Positions 57,153-64,000 of a DNA stretch of 64,000 nt are shown here, piece by piece. The notes beneath the pieces were generated by a model. It saw only the letters and a program-made list of their open reading frames with translations, was not told the origin of the DNA and made no database searches. Source of the stretch: Methylocella sp. GTDB lineage: Bacteria; Pseudomonadota; Alphaproteobacteria; Rhizobiales; Beijerinckiaceae. The DNA is taken from contig JBBCGG010000001.1 of the NCBI GenBank assembly GCA_037200525.1, positions 893,526 through 957,525 of the forward strand. Direction: 5' to 3'. Each line of letters opens with the position of its first letter. The stretch's first letter is position 1. A program made the position numbers and the translations under genes.

Positions 57153-58187
57153 CTATCTTTCCGTAATCTTCAATTCGATTCGACGGTTGTGCTTGTTGGC
57201 ATCGTCGCTATCGCCGGAGTCGAGCGGCTGAAATTCGCCAAAGCCGGCGGCGGCGAGCCGTTGCGGCGCCACCCCTTTGCCGACGAGATATTGCACTACC
57301 GCGATGGCGCGCGCGGCGGACAATGACCAGTTCGAGGGAAATTGCGTCGATTGAATCGGCTTTTTGTCAGTATGGCCGTCGACGCGAATGATCCAGGGAA
57401 TATCTGGCGGTATTTCATGTTCGAGTTCAACCAAGGCGGCCGCCAGCTTGTCGAGCTCGTCGCGCCCCGCCGGGTCTAGGCTCGCCTGGCCCGACTGAAA
57501 GAGCACCTCAGACTGAAAAATAAATCGATCCCCAACGACGCTGACGCCCGGCCGGTCGCCAAGAATTTGGCGTAGGCGTCCGAAGAAATCGGAGCGGTAG
57601 CGGGCGAGCTCCTGGACTTTCTGCGCGAGAGCCACGTTGAGGCGAGAACCAAGGTCGGCGATTTTCGCCTGCGATTCCTGTCCGGATTTTTCTGACGCAG
57701 ACAAGGCGTCCTCGAGCGCGGCCAGCTGGCGTCGCAGGGCCGAGATCTGCTGGTTGAGGATCTCGACTTGCGCCAGGGCGCGGGCGGAAATCTGTTGTTC
57801 GGCATTGAGTTCCTGCCGCGCGTCGGCGATCCGCGCGTTGGCGGCGTCGACCCCATCCGCGGCTTTGCTGGAATCGGCCAATCTCTGCAAGCGCGTATTG
57901 TCTTTTTGAGCGTCCTCAAGATTCGCCGAAAGCGTGGCCGCGGTCCCCTCCGCCTCGGTCTTGCTCGTACGCTCAAGCGCGAGCAGAGAGGTTAATTCCT
58001 CGATCTGGCGATTGAGTTTCTGCAATGCCGTATCTTTGCCGATGACCTCGCGGGCGAGAAAGAATTGCGCCAGCATGAAAACGGACAGCAGGAAAATCAT
58101 CACGAGCAGCATGGTCGACAGAGCGTCGACGAAGCCCGGCCAATAATCGATCTGGCGCATGCGCTGACGCGCGCGGGGGGAGGCCAT
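57153..58187 (-). CDS. MotB/OmpA-like peptidoglycan-binding protein
   Basis: This 344-residue protein has a single N-terminal membrane helix (LSTMLLVMIFLLSVFMLAQF), preceded by WPGFVDALS, whose Asp lies where MotB has its ion-binding residue. A coiled coil of about 160 residues follows (about 55-210). The C-terminal OmpA domain holds IIRVDGHTDKKPI, NWSLSAARAIAVVQYLVGKGV and RRIELKITE. It starts after GGGAGCGG and lies 28 bp downstream of a MotA/ExbB-like gene. The pair resembles a proton-driven motor outside the flagellum. Confidence 0.9.
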   Translation of the reverse strand: MASPRARQRMRQIDYWPGFVDALSTMLLVMIFLLSVFMLAQFFLAREVIGKDTALQKLNRQIEELTSLLALERTSKTEAEGTAATLSANLEDAQKDNTRLQRLADSSKAADGVDAANARIADARQELNAEQQISARALAQVEILNQQISALRRQLAALEDALSASEKSGQESQAKIADLGSRLNVALAQKVQELARYRSDFFGRLRQILGDRPGVSVVGDRFIFQSEVLFQSGQASLDPAGRDELDKLAAALVELEHEIPPDIPWIIRVDGHTDKKPIQSTQFPSNWSLSAARAIAVVQYLVGKGVAPQRLAAAGFGEFQPLDSGDSDDANKHNRRIELKITER

Positions 58188-58215
58188 CAGAGCCGCTCCC
58201 TTAAGCGGAGGCGCA

Positions 58216-59205
58216 TCAGTTGCGCTCCTTCAATTCGGCGGCGAGACTTTGCAGCACGACCTTAACCTCGCGGTTCTGTTCGGCCTGAGCCTCAACCCAA
58301 TCGCGGATGATCTGCTGTTCAGAACGCATATGCTGAACCAGCGACTGAACGCCTTCCGCCAGATTGGCTACTGCGATCGAGGTCGCCTTCGCATGGCTCT
58401 GGTCGGCCCCCGCGGCGATTTTTTCAAGCGCGATGCGAAGCTCGACGGACATGCCCTCGAGTCCTGGCAAAGTCTCGAGCGGGGAGGCTACGGAGATTGC
58501 GGTCAGGCTGTCCTCGAGTTCGGTGAAGAAGCGGTTTTGGGCCTGCCCGGCCTGGAGATCAAGAAAGCCGAGCACCAGCGAGCCGGCGAGGCCGAACAGG
58601 GACGAGGTGAAGGAAATGCTCATGCCGGCGATTGGGGCCGAGAGCCCGTTTTTGAGATCATCGAACATAACGGCGGCGTCGGAGCCGGTTTGCATCGACT
58701 TGATGACGCCGCCGATCGATCCGACGGTCTCAAGCAGGCCCCAGAACGTGCCGAGCAGGCCGAGAAAAATGAGCAGGCCGGTCAGATAGCGAGCCGTGTC
58801 GCGCGCCTCGTCGAGCCGGGCTCCGATCGTGTCGAGAACGGCGCGCAAAGGCGCCGGGGCCATTGCAGTCGCCAGGGGCTTGTCGCCAATGAGCGATGCG
58901 ACGGGGGCCAGAAGAACAGGCGGCTTGACGCGCCCGGCTTCGCCGCGCAGCAGCGCATTGACCCATCGGACTTCGCGAAACAGGCGGATGACCTGCCGCA
59001 GCCCCATGATGATGCCGAACGCGAGCACTCCTATGATCAAGCCGTTGAGGCCGGGATTGGCCATGAAGGCGGTGATGATCTGGCGATGCAGAATGAGCGC
59101 GCAAAAACCGGCTAGGATGAGAAACGCCAGCATACGCACAAGGAAGATGAGCGGCGCAGATAGCTGGCCGGGACGGTCATTCCTCGTGTGGATCAAAGGG
59201 CCCAT
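58216..59205 (-). CDS. MotA/TolQ/ExbB-like proton channel protein
   Basis: This 329-residue protein has hydrophobic segments near residues 20-45, 50-75, 140-165 and 180-215. The last two pairs carry the family pattern GLLIFLGLLGTFWGLLETVGS and GLSAPIAGMSISFTSSLFGLAGSLVLG. The C-terminal region is helical. ATG 59205 is preferred because CAGGTGATCGAC precedes it; GTG 59214 is an alternative. It is the upstream partner of the MotB/OmpA-like gene. No flagellar genes are visible nearby, so the driven process is unknown, perhaps envelope or polysaccharide related. Confidence 0.88.
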   Translation of the reverse strand: MGPLIHTRNDRPGQLSAPLIFLVRMLAFLILAGFCALILHRQIITAFMANPGLNGLIIGVLAFGIIMGLRQVIRLFREVRWVNALLRGEAGRVKPPVLLAPVASLIGDKPLATAMAPAPLRAVLDTIGARLDEARDTARYLTGLLIFLGLLGTFWGLLETVGSIGGVIKSMQTGSDAAVMFDDLKNGLSAPIAGMSISFTSSLFGLAGSLVLGFLDLQAGQAQNRFFTELEDSLTAISVASPLETLPGLEGMSVELRIALEKIAAGADQSHAKATSIAVANLAEGVQSLVQHMRSEQQIIRDWVEAQAEQNREVKVVLQSLAAELKERN

Positions 59206-59623
59206 GTCGATCACCTGCTGCGCAAGAGAGGCCGTCGAAAAGCGCTTCCGCGATGGTCATTGCGCCGATCCTTTGACCATGATCTTTGAAAACGTGTCGG
59301 CCTTTCGGCCAAGATCATGCGTTAAAACAGCCAGATAGGGAACAGAATCGCTTTCTGGCGATGCGATCCTGCTCTCTCCCGAGTGTAAGCAGATTCGCCG
59401 TGATCGGACCAGACATTTGACGAAGCGAAGCGGCTGAACCTTCTAAAAACTGCGCCTGAGCGGCGCGCAAAGAGCGAGGGGCGCTGCGAAATCGCTCGCC
59501 GCGACGAGAACCCTCTGTTTCTGAAAAATACGTTATTTCAATATGCTATGTAATTTCGACCGGGACGCCATGCGGAACCTTGAGCCCCATGGAGAGTTGC
59601 CCGGACCGGTTGTGGAGGAGCAG
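59206..59623. other. intergenic region between divergent MotA-like and AI-2E transporter genes
   Basis: This region has no gene and must hold the two promoters. A REP-like palindrome lies at 59279-59318. The stretch near 59520-59545 is AT-rich and could be the promoter of the transporter gene. Confidence 0.45.
59279..59318. repeat. REP-like palindrome
   Basis: ATGATCTT is repeated inverted as AAGATCAT about 24 bp apart, with an inner GGCC-TTTC-GGCC. It resembles the dispersed palindromes with ATGATCTT ends found in intergenic DNA of many Rhizobiales. No second copy was noticed in this window. Confidence 0.5.
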
Positions 59624-61645
59624 ATGAGCGATTTGCTCGAAAGGTCCGTGGCTCGCAGGCACGCGGGGCGCGACCCGGCGCGGACGCTGGAAATGCTCGC
59701 GACGCTTTTTGTCGGCGCACTGGCGGTTACCGCGCTTTATGTCGGCCGCGACATTTTCGTGCCGATCGCAATCGCCATTCTGCTCAGTTTCGTCCTATCG
59801 CCGCCCATTCTGCTTTTGCGGCGCTTGGGCCTCCATCGCGCTGTATCCGTCGTGATCGTGGTTATCGCCAGTCTTTTGATCGCCTTTACGATCAGCGCCG
59901 TTTTGACCCGACAGGTTTCCGACCTTGCCGTCGACTTGCCGAAATATGAGACGACGATCAACGTCAAGATCGGGCGGTTGCGCGATGCGGTGACGGGCAA
60001 TGCGCTTTTCAAGAAGGGCGCGACGGCGTTCGAAAGCATTGGCGAAAGTCCAAATCGGACGCTCGCGAGCGAGGAATCTTCGCAGAACGCGCAGAGAAAT
60101 ATACTGACGCAGGCGCAAGAAGGGGCGCGTCCGGTGCCGGTTGAGGTGCATGAGCCTTCGCCCGGACCTTTCACCGTGCTGCGGACGGTCGCCGGAACGG
60201 CGCTCTCCCCGCTGGAGACGATCGGCATCGTCGTCATCTTCGTGATTTTCGTTCTTTTTCAACGCGAGGATCTGCGAAACAGATTCATAAGACTTGTTGG
60301 ATCGCAGGATCTGCAACGCACGACCGTCGCCATGAACGACGCCGCCGGGCGGTTGAGCCGCTTTTTTCTGGTGCAGACGCTGGTCAACGCCAGCTTCGGC
60401 GTCATTGTCGCGTTGGGGCTTTATCTGATCGGGGTTCCGAGCCCGATCCTGTTTGGCATCGCCGCGTTTCTGCTGCGTTTCATTCCCTATATCGGGTCGT
60501 TTATCGCCGCTGCCTTCCCCATCGCATTGGCTGGGGCCGTCGATCCGGGCTGGGGGATGGCGCTCGAAACTCTGGCCCTCTTTCTCATTGTCGACAATGC
60601 GATTAGCTACATTGTCGAGCCTTGGCTCTATGGCCAGAACACCGGAATTTCACCGATCGCCGTGATAGTCTCGGCGACCTTCTGGACTTGGCTCTGGGGG
60701 CCGATTGGCCTTGTGTTGTCAACGCCCCTCACGGTCTGCCTTCTCGTTCTTGGCCGGCATGTGGACCAGCTTGGTTTTCTCGACGTGATCTTGGGCGATG
60801 CGCCGGCCCTGACGCCGGTCGAAAACTTTTACCAGCGCATGCTGGTTGGCGATGCGTCTGAAGTCACCGATCAGGCCGAGCGGTTTTTGAAAACCAATTC
60901 GCTCATCGCTTATTATGACGACGTTGCGCTGAAGGCCTTGTTGATGGCGCAAGCCGATCTGCGGCGCGGCGTGCTTGATGAGCCTCGACAAAACCGGATC
61001 AAGGAGACGATCGAGGAAGTCATCGAGAATTTGTCCGATCAAGCGGATGAAAAGCCGGATGCGCCAGCTTCGGAGAAAGCGGAGCCTTATGCGTTGCTGA
61101 CCTCGTCCGACTCGCCGGTTCTTGCCGACGAGCCGCCGGGGCAGGCGCCGGTAGCCTTTCCTTCGGTTCAATCGGCGCGCAAACCGGTGCTTTGCATCGC
61201 CGGCCGCAGTCCGCTTGACGAAGCGGCGGCGGCGTTGCTTGGGCAAATCCTCGAAAAACACGGCGTGCAGGCCAAAATCGAGCCGCCGGAAATGCTGACT
61301 ATCGGCGGGGTGATGCATCTTGCGGGGACGGGGGCGCAGATCATTTGCCTGTCTTATCTTGACGCCGACGTCAGCCCGGCGGGCGCGCGCTATGCGGTTC
61401 GCCGTTTGCGCCGCCGCCTGCCGGAAGCAAAGATTCTTGCCGGCTTTTGGCAGGGGGATACGGACAAAGCGTCCGATCTTTGCGCCCAGACGAAGGCCGA
61501 TTTCTGCGCAACGCGCCTTGTCGACGCCGTAACATTTTGCGTGCAGGAGGCTCAAGCGCCGGACCAATCTTCTGTGGGCCGGTCCGGCGCAGAAGAGCGG
61601 GCTGGCGAGGCCGCCACGTCGCCGGGGCTAGCGGGAGTGGCTTAG
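59624..61645 (+). CDS. AI-2E-family transporter with extra C-terminal domain
   Basis: AI-2E family proteins are eight-helix inner-membrane transporters. This one is about 673 residues, against 350-400 for the family. The membrane part (to about residue 400) contains IFVPIAIAILLSFVLSPPI, FLVQTLVNASFGVIVALGLYLIGVP and RFIPYIGSFIAAAFPIALAG. A linker follows, then a Rossmann-like C-terminal domain (about 515-650) with KPVLCIAGRSPLDEAAAALLGQ and AQIICLSYLDADVS. The latter resembles the B12-binding fold but lacks DxHxxG. ATG 59624 is favoured by GGAGGAG 4 bases upstream; ATGs at 59543 and 59570 are less well supported. Confidence 0.87.
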   Translation: MSDLLERSVARRHAGRDPARTLEMLATLFVGALAVTALYVGRDIFVPIAIAILLSFVLSPPILLLRRLGLHRAVSVVIVVIASLLIAFTISAVLTRQVSDLAVDLPKYETTINVKIGRLRDAVTGNALFKKGATAFESIGESPNRTLASEESSQNAQRNILTQAQEGARPVPVEVHEPSPGPFTVLRTVAGTALSPLETIGIVVIFVIFVLFQREDLRNRFIRLVGSQDLQRTTVAMNDAAGRLSRFFLVQTLVNASFGVIVALGLYLIGVPSPILFGIAAFLLRFIPYIGSFIAAAFPIALAGAVDPGWGMALETLALFLIVDNAISYIVEPWLYGQNTGISPIAVIVSATFWTWLWGPIGLVLSTPLTVCLLVLGRHVDQLGFLDVILGDAPALTPVENFYQRMLVGDASEVTDQAERFLKTNSLIAYYDDVALKALLMAQADLRRGVLDEPRQNRIKETIEEVIENLSDQADEKPDAPASEKAEPYALLTSSDSPVLADEPPGQAPVAFPSVQSARKPVLCIAGRSPLDEAAAALLGQILEKHGVQAKIEPPEMLTIGGVMHLAGTGAQIICLSYLDADVSPAGARYAVRRLRRRLPEAKILAGFWQGDTDKASDLCAQTKADFCATRLVDAVTFCVQEAQAPDQSSVGRSGAEERAGEAATSPGLAGVA

Positions 61646-61963
61646 ATTTGTTCGGTCGAACGGCCTTAACGCCAAAACTTCGTGGTCTCCGCGGGCGACA
61701 AACGGTGGCCTTGGGGCCTCGAGCAATTGGATCAGCTTCAGTTTGAGCCATTCTAAGAAGTTAGTGCAGTAAACCCAGGTACGCCGCAAACGCCAATTCT
61801 GTGAGCGACTTATCTGGGCCATAGATGGATATGGCTCCGCTCTCGCCTGTGGCTAATTGACACATAAGAACACTTGATTATCAATAGTTATTCGCTGTCT
61901 GACAACTGTCAATATAAAATTATACACAACCGAATCGGCGCAGACGAAAGTTGTGGCCTCGAT

Positions 61964-62758
61964 ATGGCGATCTACGGACATTCGGAACAAAAATTAGTCC
62001 AGCAAAATCCGATATACGATCGATCGGACTGCAAAAATATCATCTTTGAGTCGCTTGATGCGGACAGTCGCCGACGGCTTGAGCGACATGTTCAAACAAT
62101 GAAGGCCAAGCTTGGCGATGTTATTGCTGAGGCGCATGAGCCTTTCGAATATGTCTACTTTCCGAAAAGCGCAATTCTTACGCTGTCGACCGTTTTAGAG
62201 CGAGGATCTGCAATTGAGACGGGAAACATAGGCAATGAAGGCCTATTTGGCTTCGCTGGCATTTATAGCAAAATCACATACTGCCACTGTCACGTACTGC
62301 TGGAAGGGACGATATTCCGAATCCCGGTTGAGGTCCTGCGAGAGGAGTTTGAGAGAAGCGAAACATTACGACGTGTGCTAATGAACTACTTAAGCATGCG
62401 GCTCGCACAAATGCAGCAGACTCTCGCATGCAATACCGTGCACACTGTTTATGAAAGGCTCTGCCGTTGGCTGCTCATCATGCCTGACTGCGCCGAAAGC
62501 GAACATCTTCCTTTTACGCATGAAACTCTATCTCACGCGCTTGGCGTCGATCGGAAATCGGTGACTCTTGCTGCACAAGGTCTTCAGATGGCAGGATTGA
62601 TTAGCTATTCTCGCGGTAAGATCCAAATTCAAGATCGTCCCGGCCTGGAATCGTCAGTATGCGAGTGCTACGGGGTTATAAATGAACTGCGTCAGCAATT
62701 TTTTGCGCTCTATTCGAAGCAAGCGCCTAGACGTTTGACGTCGCCAATTTGTACATGA
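61964..62758 (+). CDS. Crp/Fnr-family transcription regulator
   Basis: This 264-residue regulator has a cyclic-nucleotide-type beta-barrel (about 30-150, with VYFPKSAILTLSTVLERGS) and a C-terminal winged helix (about 165-240). The recognition part reads THETLSHALGVDRKSVTLAAQGLQMAGLI. It has several cysteines but no standard FNR [4Fe-4S] cluster pattern. ATG 61964 is preferred because the family core starts just after it; a TTG start at 61874 would add 30 residues. The gene is clearly lower in GC than its neighbours, which suggests recent acquisition. It stands alone. Confidence 0.88.
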   Translation: MAIYGHSEQKLVQQNPIYDRSDCKNIIFESLDADSRRRLERHVQTMKAKLGDVIAEAHEPFEYVYFPKSAILTLSTVLERGSAIETGNIGNEGLFGFAGIYSKITYCHCHVLLEGTIFRIPVEVLREEFERSETLRRVLMNYLSMRLAQMQQTLACNTVHTVYERLCRWLLIMPDCAESEHLPFTHETLSHALGVDRKSVTLAAQGLQMAGLISYSRGKIQIQDRPGLESSVCECYGVINELRQQFFALYSKQAPRRLTSPICT

Positions 62759-62873
62759 AATTTCGCGATCGGTGGATAGGGCCTCGCGCAGTCATCACGA
62801 GGCTTTGACGCAGGATAAGATGCAAGGTGGGGATAGCAGTATCCTCTCCGCGGGCGAGGGCGGCCAGATTGGT

Positions 62874-63359
62874 TCAGCCCAGCGGCTCCAGCGCCAAAAC
62901 CTCAGGGTCGCTTAGGCCATGCAACCGATGCGCCGCCGCATGGGCGAAGCGCATCAGCACGGCGCGCCGCGTTGGCGCGGCAATCCGATGTTCGGGCGCC
63001 TCCCGCACAATCTCCGCGCCATAAGCGTCGGCGATGATGAGGCCGGCGTCCGGCGGCATGATCTCGACTGGCACAGTTTCTGGAATGGCGAAATAAAGCC
63101 GGTCGCAATGGGCGCGATAGTCGCGCCATTTCATATCCGCCCGAAAATCTGCGATCGAGGATTTGATCTCGACAATGTGGATCGCGCCATCATCGGCCAG
63201 CGCGACAATGTCGGCCCGTCGCCCCGAGAGCAGGGAAAGTTCGGTGAGGGTCGAGAATTTCAATCGGCGCAAAAGCCGCCGCGTTCCGCGCGCGACGAAG
63301 AGAGCGGTTTCGGACTGGCGTCCATCTTGTCTCACAATGGGCTGGAGCAATTTTGGCAT
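62874..63359 (-). CDS. mmcB: MmcB-family DNA repair protein
   Basis: MmcB is a putative nuclease-fold DNA repair protein, named for mitomycin C sensitivity in Caulobacter. The 161-residue protein carries the PD-(D/E)xK-like core RRADIVALADDGAIHIVEIKSS near residues 45-68. WRDYRAHCDRLYFAIPE and PPDAGLIIADAYGAEIVRE follow. ATG 63359 matches family starts (shortly before RQSETALFVARGT); GTG 63410 is an alternative. It is monocistronic and convergent with the Crp/Fnr gene. Confidence 0.88.
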   Translation of the reverse strand: MPKLLQPIVRQDGRQSETALFVARGTRRLLRRLKFSTLTELSLLSGRRADIVALADDGAIHIVEIKSSIADFRADMKWRDYRAHCDRLYFAIPETVPVEIMPPDAGLIIADAYGAEIVREAPEHRIAAPTRRAVLMRFAHAAAHRLHGLSDPEVLALEPLG

Positions 63360-63410
63360 AGAGGTTTGATTGAGGCTCCTGATCGGCGAAAAGACTTGGG
63401 TGACGTTCAC

Positions 63411-63808
63411 AGAGCAGGAATACCGGACGGATCTTGTGTCAAACTGATTCGACGTTCAAGGCGTAAGTATTGCAGGGTAGGGAGATTTTCGCATTGAACA
63501 AGCGCCGAGGCCTATGTTGCCAAAGCTTGTCTAGTTCTGAAGAAGGCCGCCGCCGCGGGTTTTTGCTGAGATCAGCGTCAATCAAAACGCAAGGCAGCGC
63601 TTCGCGAGGCGCCGTGAGTTAGATTGATGCGGCGGAGCTTCTCATCCCCGCCGCATCGGCGCCGATTAGCGGAACAGCGCTCTGAGAGCCGGAGCCGCCC
63701 CCAAAATTGCGCATATTATTGACAAGGTCGAAGGGGTCACGACGTGTGAGCCATAAGGCGATCCGCTTCTGTTTGTGCCTTTCGAAGGAGATAGCACAAC
63801 AAATCTAG
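63411..63808. other. intergenic region left of the IS element, with possible gene remnants
   Basis: The part 63411-63620 holds nothing recognisable. On the minus strand two open frames enter from the IS side. One ends at 63666 (IICAILGAAPALRALFR) and another at 63619 (RRDPFDLVNNMRNFGGGSG). A hairpin at 63626-63657 lies just after the first. One of these could be the 3' end of a gene cut by the IS. I recognise neither. Confidence 0.35.
63626..63657 (-). terminator. possible minus-strand terminator hairpin
   Basis: GATGCGGCGG pairs with CCGCCGCATC around a 12-base loop. On the minus strand it follows a stop at 63666 by 8 bp. The tail is only weakly U-rich. Confidence 0.4.
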
Positions 63809-64000
63809 GCTCAGGACCTATTAAATTTGCCTGAGATGTGATTCCTGGTCTCCGCATGGGGAGGCTGGGATGAGTGATTTGTTTTTGTTGGGCGAGCGGC
63901 AGATGGCGCGGCTTGCGCCGCATTTTCCTCTGTCGCATGGCGTTCCGCGGGTTGACGACCGTCGGGTGGTCAGCGGAATCGTCTATGTGATCCGCAACGG
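63809..64000 (+). mobile_element. IS5-family insertion sequence, left end, cut by window edge
   Basis: The transposase frame at 63870 has the N terminus typical of IS5-family elements. About 60 bp before it lies the sequence GCTCAGGACCTATTAAATT, directly after CTAG at 63805-63808. IS5 members often insert at CTAG-like sites, so this is a likely left end. The right end is outside the window, so the target duplication cannot be checked. Confidence 0.7.
63870..64000 (+). CDS. IS5-family transposase, partial
   Basis: Only about 43 N-terminal codons are visible before the window ends. They read SDLFLLGERQMARLAPHFP, then RVDDRRVVSGIVYVIRN. This is the N-terminal DUF4096-type DNA-binding region seen in IS5-family DDE transposases. 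GGGGAGGCTGGG precedes the ATG. Whether the full gene is intact cannot be seen. Confidence 0.85.
   Translation, partial: MSDLFLLGERQMARLAPHFPLSHGVPRVDDRRVVSGIVYVIRN

Noticed and set aside
57153-59205. Zorya-type defence system
   Set aside because: Only ZorAB-like motor features are present; flanking genes are an AcpA phosphoesterase and an AI-2E transporter, with no ZorC, ZorD or ZorE candidate.
61628-61822. 64-codon minus-strand frame after the AI-2E gene
   Set aside because: No ribosome site or domain; overlaps the end of the transporter gene.
1-64000. tRNA, rRNA or CRISPR features
   Set aside because: No T-loop-like GGTTCGAATC with cloverleaf context and no regularly spaced direct repeats were noticed on reading; a tRNAscan or CRISPR finder run would settle it.

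Overview
The window looks like the chromosome of a methylotrophic alphaproteobacterium of the order Hyphomicrobiales (Rhizobiales), most likely Beijerinckiaceae or Methylocystaceae. The evidence is a tetrahydromethanopterin (H4MPT) C1-transfer operon with mtdB, mch and the RFAP synthase gene, together with an Irr-type iron regulator, a phasin, MmcB, HrcA, PRC-barrel proteins and high GC with strong third-position GC bias. The species cannot be fixed from sequence reading alone. No rRNA, tRNA or CRISPR array was seen.

Layout. 1-5470 (minus strand) is a tightly packed H4MPT operon: RFAP synthase, mtdB, ATP-grasp (COG2232-like), mch, RimK-like ATP-grasp and a CitG-like protein that runs off the left edge. 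The junctions are overlapping stop/start codons, twice as TTGA. 5664-12500 (minus) holds a ClC chloride/proton exchanger, a UPF0114 membrane protein, an M48 protease, Irr, an exported MsrA, a glutathione S-transferase and a phasin. 13029-15976 (plus) carries a double PRC-barrel protein and a large porin with a clear terminator. 16105-23524 (minus) is a redox and ion block: DUF4399 protein, KefB-like antiporter, a cNMP-domain/thioredoxin-reductase-like flavoprotein, an orphan histidine kinase and a second disulfide-reductase-like flavoprotein. Both flavoproteins lack the family's redox-active cysteines.

23795-34982 is mostly housekeeping: ugd, hrpB, kup, mutS, a one-cysteine OhrR with a perfect palindrome in front of it, hrcA and a single-domain response regulator. 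35292-41707 (plus) is carbohydrate-related: a TPR-glycosyltransferase-DUF6165 fusion, a GT4 glycosyltransferase and a glycogen-debranching-type enzyme. 41914-45936 (plus) is an apparent operon of a membrane protein, a fused shikimate kinase/3-dehydroquinate synthase and a CNNM/CorC transporter. 46011-49249 holds a SulP transporter, a small membrane protein and an SGNH-type protein whose 5' end appears lost. 49528-52584 (plus) pairs a UrtA-like binding protein, without its ABC permease, with an amidase. Nitronate monooxygenase, an SDR, Mug glycosylase, an AcpA-type phosphoesterase, a MotA/MotB-like (non-flagellar context) pair, an AI-2E transporter with an extra C-terminal domain, a low-GC Crp/Fnr regulator and MmcB follow. 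The window ends inside an IS5-family element at a CTAG site.

No single locus is clearly a new defence or mobile system. The best candidates for undescribed biology are the cysteine-less flavoproteins next to a KefB-like antiporter and an orphan kinase, the CitG-like member of the H4MPT operon, and the TPR-GT-DUF6165 fusion.
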